Source of the DNA: Oikopleura dioica
Taxonomy: Eukaryota > Chordata > Appendicularia > Copelata > Oikopleuridae
Length of the DNA: 64,000 bases
Direction: 5' to 3'
Assembly (NCBI GenBank): GCA_907165135.1
Contig: OU015567.1
Span: 2,237,001-2,301,000, forward strand
The notes beneath the pieces are model-generated. The model searched no databases, was not told the DNA's origin, and saw only the letters and a list, made by a program, of their open reading frames with translations. Below, piece by piece: positions 53,778 through 64,000 of this stretch. A program made the position numbers and the translations under genes. Numbering within the stretch: position 1 is the first letter of the stretch; each line of letters begins with the position of its first letter.

Positions 53778-56700
53778 CCTCTTTTTTCTTCGTTTCTATC
53801 TCTTTAGTTATTTTTTCGGCTTAGTCAGCAAATTATTAATGGATTCGAAAAATGTAGCAATTCAACTTTTTTCCGTTCGCGTGTTCGTTTTTTGGAGGTT
53901 TAGCCGCGAAAAAGCTGATTTTCGAAAATCGAGTTGACGAAAAGCGGACGGAGTCGGCACAGGGAGCGCTGTCTGGTCTTTTTGGCGGAGCGCGGGGGAG
54001 CTCGAGAGCCGGAGGAGGAAAAATGATGAGCAGCGGTGAAGCCATCTGGAAAGAAGATGACCAGGTTAATTGAGGAAGATAAACTTGTGGTCGACGAAAG
54101 ATGATTAGTTTTATAACAAGAAATGGGATTTTCTTTAATTTGACTCGAAGATTAAATTGCTGCATGGATATGATGAATCAAAGAGTTTTCTCTTTGAAAA
54201 TAAAATCCCGAAGAGCCAAACTTATGGGTCCCATACGGGCCATATAGGGCCATAATGCACTTTTTTTATCTTTTTTTAGATAGATCTGTAAAATTTTCAT
54301 TTTTGATGTCATATTTGCAGCTACGAGTATTTATAAGATTCGGAAGGAATAATCTCAGAATTTCTGATTCAGAAAAAATAAATACATGTTATTTTCTTTC
54401 AGCGAAAACATACAGTAAATTTAAAAAAGATAACATTGACAGTTCTCTTATGGTATTTATTTAGAGAGGTTCCTCAAATCGTCTTAAAATTTTGGCAATT
54501 ATGAAATTGGAATTTTATATTTTTTGGTCAAAAAAGTCAACTTTTCGACGGAACTTTTTTTTGTTCTAATAAACCTTTCACGCGAGCTGTGGTAAAAATT
54601 CCTTGAAGGCGTAATTACGATCAAACGATTCCGAAAATAACGTGTCGACCTTTGACATGAGAGACGAGGAAAAATTCGTGAAAATTTTTACGATTTGTCG
54701 AATCAAAAGGGTGTTTAAGCTCTAGTTGCTTCCTCCAGGGCTTCATGGAGCCTGCTGCTGGCATTTTTATTAGCGCGGGAAGGGTAGAAGCGAACTGGGT
54801 GGGAGAGGAATTTCTAGGAAATGGAGAAGGAAATAGTTGCGGGAAAAGGGCTATAAAAATGTTTTGGAGGGTTTCAACCAGTAAAAAAATAAAAAAAACT
54901 AAAGTTTGAAGAAAAATATAATAATTTTTATTGAGAAAGATTTTAAAAAGTTCTAGTTTTTAAGTCAAATTCCAGCATTTATTATTTTCCAACTATCATC
55001 CCATAATTGAAATTGTTTCTTCTCAAAAATATTCGCCGAGAAGCCATGATATCCGACACTGGAGTCCGTTTTGAAGGAAATCCGCAGCATCGATTTTCGT
55101 GGCACTTCAAAAAAGATCCCACCCATCGGCAGCCTAAAAACGTCAATTCTCAACTCTTCGTTCTTCTTCTCCACAAATTCGATGCTCGCTTCTGAGAAGA
55201 AATGAGCAGTTAAGCCGCAAATGATGAATTCGTAAATTTGAGACTTTTCATTTGAAATTGTGAATTGAAGAGAATCTAGTCCGCAATTGTCGAATTTTTC
55301 AATGGCGAATTTTTCGATGAAAATTTGAAAGCCAGTGTCAAAGTCGTCATAAATAAACTGAAAAGATAATAAGAAAAATTTTTCTTGAATTTTTCTAAAA
55401 AGAAAAAACCATAACCCTAACCCGAATTTCGGGAAGTGTCTGGAACCGACAAAAAAATTCGACAAATTTTGCATGGAAATTTTCAACCAATCAGAAGCCT
55501 GGATTCGGCTTAGCGGCCGATAAGCAGCCGAGTAGCCGCCTACGCAAAATTTGTCGAATTTTTTTTGTTGGTTCCAGACACCATCCCCCTAATTTAACCC
55601 TAACCATAACCTTACCCAGTCACAGAAGAGATCATTTTCGTATGGAACTGTCCAGAAGATCTTTTCAGGAAGGCACCAAAGAGGCGGCTCTGGATAATGA
55701 CCATTTATAGAAGAAATTTTTAAATCATCATTTCTATCTCTAATCAAGCAACTCTTCGAATTACTCTTCGGAAATTCTCCCTCGACAAAAGTGAAAAATA
55801 CCATAACAAGCTTCATTCTGACAATCAAAAAGACAGAAAAGCAAGGTTGAGAACATCGTTTTTCTTCGAAGCGTAGCTAGTAAAAACTTCAAAAAAGCTC
55901 AAGAAACAGATGCCAAGCAGAAGGTCACGCAAATAAAAACCGGATGTCCTCTCCGCCGGAATTTTCGAAATTCGCCTTTTGCCAGAAATTAAAGGACGAA
56001 TATACAAATCATATCCGGCGACGAGCCTCAATAGAGTTGCATAAGGGACCGGACGGATATATCTAAAGTGGCTCGACAGGGTGCCGAGAATTAGGCCCTT
56101 TGTCTGTAGTTCTTGGAAACCTAACGCGGGTTTTCGTTCTTTAAGGGTATACGCACTCTAAAAGAACGATTTTCCAGCGAAGTTTTCAGGATTTTTTAAT
56201 TTTCTTTTGAAAATTTTTTTGATCTTTTTTGTCTAAAATGGCGATTTTCATCAATTTTTTATCAAAAAACGAGGGTTGCGTAACTAAAGAGGCTATCGAT
56301 CTTCCTTGGTGCAGAAAATAATCCAACCTTGCTATCGATATCAATCAACTAAAAAGTTTCTCCCTCTGTGAGCTGGATCGCATCGTCTTAACTCCGGAAA
56401 TCTTGTCGATAAATCCGCTGGATCCAGACCAAATACCGGATTTGGCAGAAGAGCAGGTTTCTTTGATATTTTTTTGAGTATTTGAGAGTTAAAATCAAGG
56501 CCAAGGAGGGTTTAAGGGAATCCCCCGTTAAGCAATTAGCAGTTTTTCTGTCTCAAAAAGAAGATTCTCTCAAGCGATTGAACTGCAGGTGAAATTCTAT
56601 AAGATGATTGAGGGTTCACGTAATTTAGCGCTAAGGGCGTCCCCTCTGTACTTCTGAAAGGGCTTTCAGAAGTGCATTTGAAGCACTTTTCACTTGTCAT

Positions 56701-59078
56701 TTTGGTATTATTGAGCGGCGCCCAGTTTTGGGTACTTCAGTACTTGTCAAAATTGAACACCACAGATATGCATACCGCCATTTGCTCAAGCTCGCATCCT
56801 GTGTGAATACTCTTGCATACTCGAAGGAAAAGAAAAGAAAATAGACTGTGTCGGCGAAATCCTTTGCGGCGGAGGTTTAAAATTGACAGAAAAAAAACCG
56901 CCGAAAACATTTGACATCCTCCGAGTATCGGCTTTCCGAAAAGACAGTTCCCTGGCAGATACGGTGTTTGAAATCGTAACTCTTTGTTTGCACGAGGAAA
57001 TGATTGTTCAATAAGCAAAAAAGGGGAACTCTTTTGGTCTTTACGGAAATTTAAGGGGGTGCACACCGGTTTTTCAAACGAGGTTATCGTCTTCTGAATA
57101 AAGGGAGGGGAGCCCTTTTTTAATATTTTTATCTTTTATCATTTTTTAGAGTTGTCTTTCTAAATAATTTTGAGAAAAATGACGCTTATCATTTAAACTT
57201 CCGTTTTCCCATCCTTCTCCCGGGCGGAAATCCAAAGGGATAATCCAGCATTAGATGCTCTTTAGTTTAAACTCTTTTATGATAATTATATCAAAATGAG
57301 TTTGAGAGAAATTTTTTTTTTAGAAAATTGAAGATTTTGAGCTCTAAAATTGACGTCAATTATACCGGAAGTATCCTCTTATATTGAAAAAGCCCTTTTA
57401 TAATTTTTTGTCTGGCAGACAATGATAAAAAAGGTTCAACGACACGAAGATAAAGTATCTGCTACAGTAGCGGTTGATAATTCAGGGAGATCAGTTCAGG
57501 GCGTTCTTCTTTAGGAGTTATTACAGTGACGACCTTATCTAAGGGAGCCTCTACGCAAGTTGAACTTTCGAGCTGATATTTAGCATAAATTGAGCCCGAA
57601 GATCTGTATGAAAATCCCCAAGCAATGCGCATCGGTTAATTCCGTCTGAAGTGTTTCTTCAAACGAAACTCGCCATGGCTCGATGATTTTGAAAATCCAG
57701 AATTTGCGAAATTTTCGCCAAATTCCTAAGCTGCTTATCAACAAATCCCAAATCCCATAATTGGGATTGTTTTTTGGATAACAGGCACTTGAGGACCCCC
57801 AAGTGGAAAAGCTCTTATTTTCGTTTGAAAAACAGGAATTAATGCTAATTGTAGAAATCTTGTTGGTCCGCGAAATGACGTTAATCAATTTCATCATCAT
57901 TATTTTTTGAAGAGAATAGTAGCATTGCATTTCTTTTGCCACAAACGAGGGGATAGAAGAATCCGTGATTGCAGGCCGTTGATGCTGTTGAACTAGCCTC
58001 TCAAATTACGAAAAGTAACGAAACACCCTTAATCTAGCGACCAAATAACAGGTTTGTTTCGGTTGCAAATCATCCTCGAAAAACATCAGAAGAACTTCGA
58101 TGTAAGCAAATTTTTCTTTATCAAAAAAATTGCATTTTTTATCGTCAGAAATCCCCTTTTCGTGAAAATTTCATAAGACATCTAAGCAGTTTGACGTCAA
58201 TTCACAAAGTTCTAAAAGAAAAAATTTTTTTGATAAACATTTAATGAGCTTCCGACTTTTTTTATCTTCGACGGAAAGGGTTAAGAAACGGAAGTTTAGC
58301 GGTTTATGATTATCTTAATTCTTTTATTAATACACTTGTCTTTCCCCTAGCAACATTTTTGAATCGATTTCTGTAACGAAGGAAAAACTGGATTAGGGAG
58401 CTTATTTTTGCCCCGCTCATTGTCCGTAACATTTCATCCGGATCTGCGCTATTCGGACAACATCTGACATCCAGTTGCCCTTTCATGCTTCCTTGCTGAG
58501 GAAGAGAAACAAAGCTTGTTGTCATTATTTATTAAATATTCAGTTTTTATTGTGAAGTGAGCGGGAAACTGTTGTTTTCATACTATACTGAAGTAATGTC
58601 TGTCAATTCTGAAACACTGTTTTTATGACACCCAGACTTAATTACCAGATACCCTTAGCTAAATAATTGACGACAGGTTGTCGACTAGATAATAATACTG
58701 TCAGTCCAAATGGAGACGGAAAATATTCTTAAATTTTCCGATTTTTTGTCAGATTTTTGACATTTTTATCGATAAATTGGTGATTTTAGATTTTCAGCCA
58801 ATCCAAAGCCCGCATTCAACTTATTCTTCCAATCAGATTTATCAAAGTCTCCTTTGAAAATCATTAAGTAAAATTGGTTTCAGAAACTCATTTTTTTTGA
58901 TAAATTTTTGAAAAAGCCTCAAATTACCGACATCGTTTATTTCAAATCTTGGGTCTTGTTTGACCCTGGCTCCGTTAACCCGTGCTCCAAACTTGATCTT
59001 AATCTAACTCGTACACGACCTTATCATCCATCCTCGTTTGATGAAAACGCACACAAAGCCAACACTACCTATCAATAA
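53137..59078 (+). CDS. Large multi-exon gene of unknown function
   Basis: A chain of short plus-strand exons with splice signals. About 53137-53244 (TVDDEDDLLEKQIGNKEKEA to WKIEKEI); 54019-54060 (MMSSGEAIWKEDDQ); 56354-56457 (SFSLCELDRIVLTPEILSIN to DLAEEQ); near 56560 (RFSQAIELQ); about 56892-57010 (PPKTFDILRVSAFRKDSSLA, TVFEIVTLCLHEEM); about 57600-57750 (DLYENPQAMRI; FFKRNSPWLDDFENPEFAKF); 57790-57880 (ALEDPQVEKLLFSFEKQELM); 57976-58012 (AVDAVELASQITK); 58053-58100 (LFRLQIILEKHQKNFD); 58884-59078 (KLIFFDKFLKKPQITDIVYF to NTTYQ, stop 59076-59078). Introns reach 2 kb, long for this genome, and a minus-strand CUB gene lies inside. Acidic, helical protein; no domain recognised. The gene may be more than one. 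Confidence 0.45.
54965..55816 (-). CDS. Secreted CUB-domain protein
   Basis: ATG 55816 opens a signal peptide (MKLVMVFFTFVEG). The first exon (55816-55616) ends WTVPYENDLFCDW at GT. The second (55357-54965) joins in phase 0 and reads FIYDDFDTGFQIFIEKFAIE, FDNCGLDSLQFTI, IICGLTAHFF, RISFKTDSSVGYHGFSANIF and ends WKIINAGI. The Cys spacing and the FKTDSSVGYHGFSA strand are CUB-like. The 258-bp intron contains a 146-bp inverted-repeat element set in telomere-type AACCCTAACC sequence. It lies within a possible intron of the plus-strand gene. Confidence 0.7.
55436..55581. repeat. 146-bp inverted-repeat (MITE-like) element in the CUB intron
   Basis: GTGTCTGGAACCGACAAAAA at the left and its near-inverse at the right form arms of about 40 bp around TTCGACAAATTTTGC. 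Both flanks carry AACCCTAACC-type repeats (55412-55423 and 55592-55616), so the element apparently landed in a short telomere-like tract. Confidence 0.75.
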
Positions 59079-59330
59079 TTTAGAAATATCACTCGGATCA
59101 TCTTTTGCTTTGGCAACTCGGCCACCTGGAGGTTCTTCGTTTGATGGCAGTTTTGATTCGCGAATTTTCAAAACGAACTGATAGAGCTTGAAACCACGGG
59201 TTACAAACAATCCGATCCAGCTTTACGGTCGTTTTTCGGATGATCTAAAAAGGCTCAATTTATGGTCGCAGATTTAGTTCACCCGATTTTCTACCAAAGT
59301 TAACGAAGTGACACCCTTATTTTTTTCCTC

Positions 59331-59848
59331 ATTTGATGATTTCAAAAAACTTTTTGTGGGGCCGGAAATCGTAAAAAATCTGTTAGTGCAGTTTTCTTCA
59401 GCTCGTCGAGACGAGTCGAATGATGGGTCTAACTCCTGATAACTGTCAGGATTTACCGGTTTACCGGCTGGTTACCGGAAAATACGTTGTCACCCGCCGT
59501 TTTTGTTCTAGAAATGGTAAACAGATGATCGACCCAGGAAATTGTTCCTTATAGTCGGTTCTACTCTAGGCTCAAAGATGAGGCTCGTATCAATACTCTG
59601 AAGAGAGTTATCACAAAAACAGTAAATTTTACATGCATTTTGTTGTTGCTGCACTTTCCTGATTTTTTGTCCCATTTCTGCCATAAATAGTATTTTAGTG
59701 ATAACTCTCTTCAGAGTATTGATACGAGCCTCATCTTTGAGCCTAGAGTAGAACCGACTATAAGGAACAATTTCCTGGGTCGATCATCTGTTTACCATTT
59801 CTAGAACAAAAACCATTTCCGGCCCCACAAAAAGTTTTTTGAAATCAT
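59331..59848. repeat. Foldback inverted repeat with an insert in one arm
   Basis: A 115-bp block (about 59500-59614) is repeated in perfect or near-perfect inverse orientation at about 59698-59812, separated by about 83 bp. Outside it the arms continue (GATGATTTCAAAAAACTTTT and its inverse), but the left arm has about 130 extra bases (59371-59500). Transcribed, it would form a long hairpin. A GTGACACCCTTA motif lies just left. Confidence 0.85.
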
Positions 59849-60281
59849 CATTTTTGCGAAATGACTAAATGCTGATTCGCGTCAACCCCCTTTTTTTCTG
59901 TGACTAGACATTCTTTAGCGATAAAAAACTGGTCAACTCAGGGTCTAAGTAGCAGTTTTCTCTTATCAGGTGCTTATTCCGAAAATATGCAGAAGATTAT
60001 GGCTTGTCGCTGGTAATTTACAAAATCTACCCGAGCAATATTTTTTTTACTAAGTCGAAGAAGGGCAAAGTTTGTTGATTTTCATGGCGTCGCCGTAATA
60101 TAAACATACACCTTGCGCCAAGGTGATTTCCAGCTCTTGTTTGAATTTTTCTTTATAAGACTTCTCACTTCTGATTTATAAATACCCCAAACTTGCTTTA
60201 GAAAAAAACTTTTCCATGGAGCGCTCTTAGCTTTTGCTCTAAAAGGAGATGTGGATTACGCTTGGAAAATGATGTGAAAAC
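59849..60281. other. Intergenic; probable promoter of the small ORF
   Basis: No gene. TATA-like TTTATAA/TTTATAAATA strings near 60150-60185 precede the ORF at 60282 by about 100 bp. Confidence 0.35.
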
Positions 60282-60416
60282 ATGAAAAGCGTTCTTCTTA
60301 TCTTGGGCTGGACTCGAGTTGGAGCGTCTGTTCTAGAGCAGTCAATCTTGAGCGCTTTTATCCGGTTAATTTCGATGAAAAATAGACTGACATTTTTTAA
60401 AGACTTCGAAAGTTGA
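60282..60416 (+). CDS. Small secreted peptide-like ORF
   Basis: ATG 60282 to TGA 60414-60416 encodes 44 residues. A signal peptide (MKSVLLILGWTRVGA) is followed by a helical segment SVLEQSILSAFIRLISMKNR ending FFKDFES. No Cys. The layout (signal plus amphipathic helix) resembles the precursor at 24559, but without a dibasic site before the helix. Real but unproven; it could be the first exon of a longer gene. Confidence 0.45.
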   Translation: MKSVLLILGWTRVGASVLEQSILSAFIRLISMKNRLTFFKDFES

Positions 60417-60725
60417 TGATCTTGAGCGCTGGATGGGAGCTATTTACATCAAAATAACTCGTCGAACACGAAAAGTCGTCGGAATTTGTTTTTGAGGGCA
60501 GCTTCGGCGACCTTGCGGTTTGCTGCAAATCGCTGTGGTTGTGTACTTGACCTTTTTTCTTCATGTTTCGTTGAAATTCGAGTTGGTAGTGAAATTCTTT
60601 CAATGTAATAAGGCCCTTTTATTTGTCAAAATTGATTATTTTTTCAATAAAAATCGAGCAAATTCAGTTTTTTTTTTTCAAAAACGAGACAATGATTGAA
60701 CCTTGCTCTCTCGCCTGAGGGCAAG

Positions 60726-60797
60726 TCCCGAATGGTCTAGGGGTTAGGATTCCGGATTCTCACTCCGGCGGCCCGGGTTCGATTCCCGGTTCGGGAG
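60726..60797 (+). tRNA. tRNA-Glu (CUC anticodon)
   Basis: This 72-nt cloverleaf has an acceptor stem TCCCGAA paired with TTCGGGA and a D-arm with GTCTAGGGGTTAGGAT (A box). The anticodon stem CCGGA/TCCGG has loop TTCTCAC, giving anticodon CTC. The T-arm is GGTTCGATTCC (B box). The pattern is that of eukaryotic tRNA-Glu. No intron and no encoded CCA. Confidence 0.97.
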
Positions 60798-60800
60798 GAC

Positions 60801-60808
60801 TTTTTTTT
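60801..60808 (+). terminator. RNA polymerase III terminator of the tRNA gene
   Basis: Eight T start four bases after the tRNA 3' end, the usual Pol III stop signal. Confidence 0.85.
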
Positions 60809-61715
60809 CTTCGTATTTTTTTAGAAATTAAACTTCAGATTTTTCCAAAGAAAAATTGCATGAGTTTGCTTATAAACAGACATTTAAAGCAATCTCCTGA
60901 TAACTTAAACTTTTCGGTCGTTGTTTGAGACAAGGAAAAAATTGAATTTGTCGGAATACATAATCAGATCATTTCTGCAGTGTGAGTATTAAAAACCACG
61001 AAATGCCGAGCCAGTGATTTGAAAATTGCGACAAAGTTTGGACACTGCGGTTGGCTTCTCATTTTTGGCGATTTTCGGACTTTGAGTTTTTTTATTCTTG
61101 TTATTTTTAGAACGTAAAGCTCGAGAGTGATAAAAAAACGTCGTTTAGACGTATGATTTTGTTTCGGGAAAAAAGTGATAAAGGAGGAGAACACTTGATA
61201 CATAAAAAGGCATCTTGGCTTATCAAAGACCGTAGCTACTTCAGATGATAGGGAGCGAAAATTATGTTGTACTGTATCTTTGAGAGGGTAAACAAGCAGA
61301 TGTGGCTAGTTGAACCAATAGGCAATTTGCAATTAGGGTTACACCAAAGATCCCTGCTTTGTTTTCCTCCATTATTTTGAAATGTTTTGATGCATCTCCC
61401 CGGTTAGATTTCTCAATGCTAACTCCTCTATTGAAACTTTCACCGAACCCATTAAATCTCCATTTCGTAAGCGGTTCCTTGAACAAACTGGTCGATCAAT
61501 TAATTCAACAAATTATTATCAAGCAAGCAAAGATAAAATATACAACCCGGTGGAATGATAATTGACGGAAGTTTATATTTTTGGAATGCAATCTCGATAG
61601 ATTTTTTGATTGAATCCGGAAGTTTTTACCGCTCTCGTTATTTTTATCAAAATTGTTTTAATTATTTTTATCAATTAATTTTATTTATAATAATAAAATA
61701 AGGGTGTCACTGTCC
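60809..61715. other. Intergenic, no gene assigned
   Basis: AT-rich. A minus-strand ORF at 61262-61486 and an overlapping plus-strand ORF have no motif. A copy of TAAGGGTGTCAC lies at about 61700, just before the large palindrome. Confidence 0.35.
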
Positions 61716-62344
61716 TAGGACACTAAAAATATATTTTTTGAGAAAACTGAAAAGTTCTTGTTTCAAGGAACGAGTATGCTCAGCTGAAAGAGCATCCTCG
61801 ATTACGTATGCTGACTCAATCCGGTGGGGGGCTGAAAACGGAAATTTTCGAAAAAATGGGGTCGAAATCTCGAAAATGGTGGTTCTTATGACGCCAGTTT
61901 TGGGTACTTTTACTATCCCGTTTTAAAAGGTCAATAACTCATTTTGTAGCTCAGAGCCTGCGCTTCGCTGCAAGGTATAGATGAGCCGGTCAGTATCAGC
62001 CAAAGATTTTTATCAGGACCTGAGAAGGTAGGGTACTTTTTCGCGATAAACATGTCCCTTTCTTCTTTGATTTTGGCTAATTTCGTTCTATGTCAGGGTT
62101 GGCTGAATAATAATTGCTATTATTGCCACTTATTGCCACTTTCTGCCGGAGGACCTCCCGGAGGACCCTCTTACTGGAAGACCAACTGCTGGAAGACCAA
62201 TATAAAAAAAAATAAATAAATAGCCTTGCTTGGCCACCTATTGCCACATTTGGCCAATTGTGGTCGCTTTCTGCCGGAGGACCTCCCGGAGGACTCCCTC
62301 ACTGGAGGACCAACTGCTGGAAAACTTGTGGGGAATGAATCTGC

Positions 62345-62560
62345 CTCAGTGGGAGGAAGACACTCAAGCACATTAAACTCAGTCAGGGAGGGGGCCAAGC
62401 CGACCCGTAGGGGAGGCCATTCAAGCTCATTCGATTCAGTAAGGCAGGGGGCGAAGCCGACCCGATGGGGAGGCCGCGCCCGTCGACTTTATTCAGTCAG
62501 AGTCAGGGCGAAGCCGACCCAAAAGGGAGGCAACGCCCGTTTATTTTATTCAATCAGAGA
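62345..62560 (+). repeat. 57-bp tandem repeat, left arm (about 3 units)
   Basis: Units contain GGCGAAGCCGACCC and GGGGAGGC; they are the inverse of the right-arm array. Confidence 0.8.
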
Positions 62561-62751
62561 AATTAGCAAGTCTTTTCTGGTTGGCTTTCGTCTTTTTAAA
62601 TTTCTGTTCCTTTTGGAATCTCGAACGTTGAATCTGTTGAAAACCTCCCAGATTATTCGGGAGACTGTAAGATTTGAAAAATCTCGAAATATTCGGTATC
62701 TTGAAATTTTGAAAGAGACAACCCTTTCGCGGACTCAGACTTTATCAAATA

Positions 62752-63100
62752 AACGGGCGTGGCCTCCTCTTCGGGTCGGCTTCGCCCTGACTCTGATTGA
62801 ATTATATGAACGGGCGTGGCCTCCCCTTTGGGTCGGCTTCGCCCTGACTCTGACTGAATAAAGTCGACGGGCGCGGCCTCCCCATCGGGTCGGCTTCGCC
62901 CTGACTCTGATTGAATAATATGAACGGGCGTGGCCTCCCCTTCGGGTCGGCTTCGCCCCCTGCCTTACTGAATCGAATGAGCTTGAATGGCCTCCCCTTC
63001 GGGTCGGCTTCGCCCCTACCTTACTGAATCGAATGAGCTTGAATGGCCTCCCCTACGGGTCGGCTTGGCCCCCTCCCTGACTGAGTTTAATGTGCTTGAG
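62752..63100 (-). repeat. 57-bp tandem repeat, right arm (about 6 units)
   Basis: Units of about 56-60 bp share GGCCTCCCC, GGGTCGGCTTCGCCC and an AT-rich tail; twice as many as in the left arm, so the arms differ by array expansion. Confidence 0.8.
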
Positions 63101-64000
63101 TGTCTTCCTCCCACTGAGGCAGATTTATTCCCCACAAGTTTTCCAGCAGTTGGTCCTCCAGTGAAGGAGTCATCCGGGAGGTCCTCCGGCAATAAGCGGC
63201 CGAAATTGTCCAAAGGTGGCAACTTGTGGCCAAGCGAGGTTATTTATTCATTTTTTTTATATTGGTCTTCCAGCAGTTGGTCTTCCAGTAAAGGAGTCCT
63301 CCGGGAGGTCCTCCGGCAGAAAGCGACCACAATTGGCCAAATGTGGCAATAGGTGGCCAAGCAAGGCTATTTATTTATTTTTTTTTATATTGGTCTTCCA
63401 GCAGTTGGTCTTCCAGTAAGAGGGTCCTCCGGGAGGTCCTCCGGCAGAAAGTGGCAATAAGTGGCAATAATAACAATTATTATTCAGCCAACCCTGACAT
63501 AGAACGAAATTAGCCAAAATCAAAGAAGAAAGGGACATGTTTATCGCGAAAAAGTACCCTACCTTCTCAGGTCCTGATAAAAATCTTTGGCTGATACTGA
63601 CCGGCTCATCTATACCTTGCAGCGAAGCGCAGGCTCTGAGCTACAAAATGAGTTATTGACCTTTTAAAACGGGAAAGTAAAAGTACCCAAAACTTGCGTC
63701 ATAAGAACCACCATTTTCGAGATTTCGACCCCATTTTTTCGAAAATTTCCGTTTTCAGCCCCCCACCGGATTGAGCCAGCATACGTAATCGAGGATGCTC
63801 TTTCAGCTGAGCATACTCGTTCCTTGAAACAAGAACTTTTCAGTTTTCTCAAAAAATATATTTTTAGTGTCCCTAGCTAACTTGGGAGAAAAGGGTTGAT
63901 TAGGTCAGGCCCTTAATAAATCAAAAATGGCTTTTTGAAAAATTGCTCGTAATAAAAGTTGACATTGTATACAAGAAAAATATAATTTGGCGATAATTGT

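Larger units (their letters stand above)
61716..63875. repeat. 2.2-kb palindromic element with internal tandem repeats
   Basis: The outer ends (GGACACTAAAAATATATTTT on the left, inverse on the right) open two arms of roughly 0.85 and 1.1 kb around a spacer of about 190 bp. The outer 400 bp of each arm are nearly identical, including the same 62-codon ORF on opposite strands (61738-61926, 63664-63852). Inner arms hold blocks with GGAGGACCTCCCGGAGGAC and CAACTGCTGGAA, two copies left and three right, and a 57-bp tandem repeat. No transposase. A foldback transposon is the best reading. Confidence 0.88.

Noticed and set aside
62345-63100. CRISPR-like array
   Set aside because: Units are contiguous 57-bp tandem repeats without unique spacers, in an animal genome.
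61738-63852. ORFs inside the large palindrome
   Set aside because: Identical ORFs on opposite strands of an inverted repeat with no known domain and GC-rich tandem units; more likely repeat sequence than genes.

Overview
The window is a compact animal genome. Most introns are 38-70 bp, intergenic gaps are short, and genes lie on both strands. I recognise NDUFS2, PPIL1, an SLC17-type transporter, a TRIM protein, arylsulfatase K, a rhodopsin-type GPCR, hydroxylysine kinase, a RhoGEF, and CUB, C-type-lectin, EGF, F5/8C and kelch proteins. The tiny introns, several introns that only work with GA-AG or other odd borders, a young Ty3/gypsy element resembling the Tor elements, and many small secreted proteins suggest an appendicularian tunicate (Oikopleura dioica or a relative). 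That is an inference; no species marker was tested. Prokaryotic features (operons, ribosome binding sites, CRISPR) do not apply.

Layout. 0-4.1 kb: 5' part of NDUFS2 (-), PPIL1 (+), SLC17 transporter (-). 4.7-13.4 kb: a single-pass membrane-protein gene (-) whose coding exon is split by a 6.4-kb LTR retrotransposon. 13.6-18.6 kb: discoidin-like, papain-like and kinase-like genes (-). 19.2-25.7 kb: TRIM (+), a small secreted protein (+), arylsulfatase K (-), a candidate peptide precursor (+), a one-finger C2H2 protein (+). 25.9-31.1 kb: an EGF-repeat membrane-protein gene (+) broken by a foldback element and point lesions, a TA-flanked element, a C-type-lectin gene (-), a Cys-rich secreted precursor (-). 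31.3-39.2 kb: a GPCR gene (-) with a 159-bp element in a coding exon, a small secreted protein (+), a four-TM gene (-) with an 858-bp element in a coding exon, hydroxylysine kinase (-). 40.9-44.7 kb: two tandem Cys-rich/kelch paralogues (+). 46.1-59.1 kb: a RhoGEF (-) with a 6.1-kb intron, interleaved with exons of poorly resolved genes on both strands and a CUB gene (-). 59-64 kb: two large inverted repeats, a tRNA-Glu gene and one small secreted ORF.

The strongest result is that four genes carry a transposable element inside a coding exon. In each, removing the element plus one target-site copy restores one continuous reading frame and a sensible protein. The elements are an LTR element with 4-bp TSD, a 610-bp foldback at CATATG, a 159-bp TA-flanked MITE and an 858-bp foldback with 9-bp TSD. 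They may be recent insertions (the LTRs differ at one base in 256) or sequences removed from the transcript as non-canonical introns. In the 159-bp case AG-AC borders would restore the frame exactly. Other striking features are the GA-AG introns, including one present in one kelch paralogue but absent at that place in the other, a dispersed TAAGGGTGTCAC motif from 47.9 to 61.7 kb, and a 2.2-kb palindrome with internal tandem repeats. Exon borders were read by hand and several are approximate.
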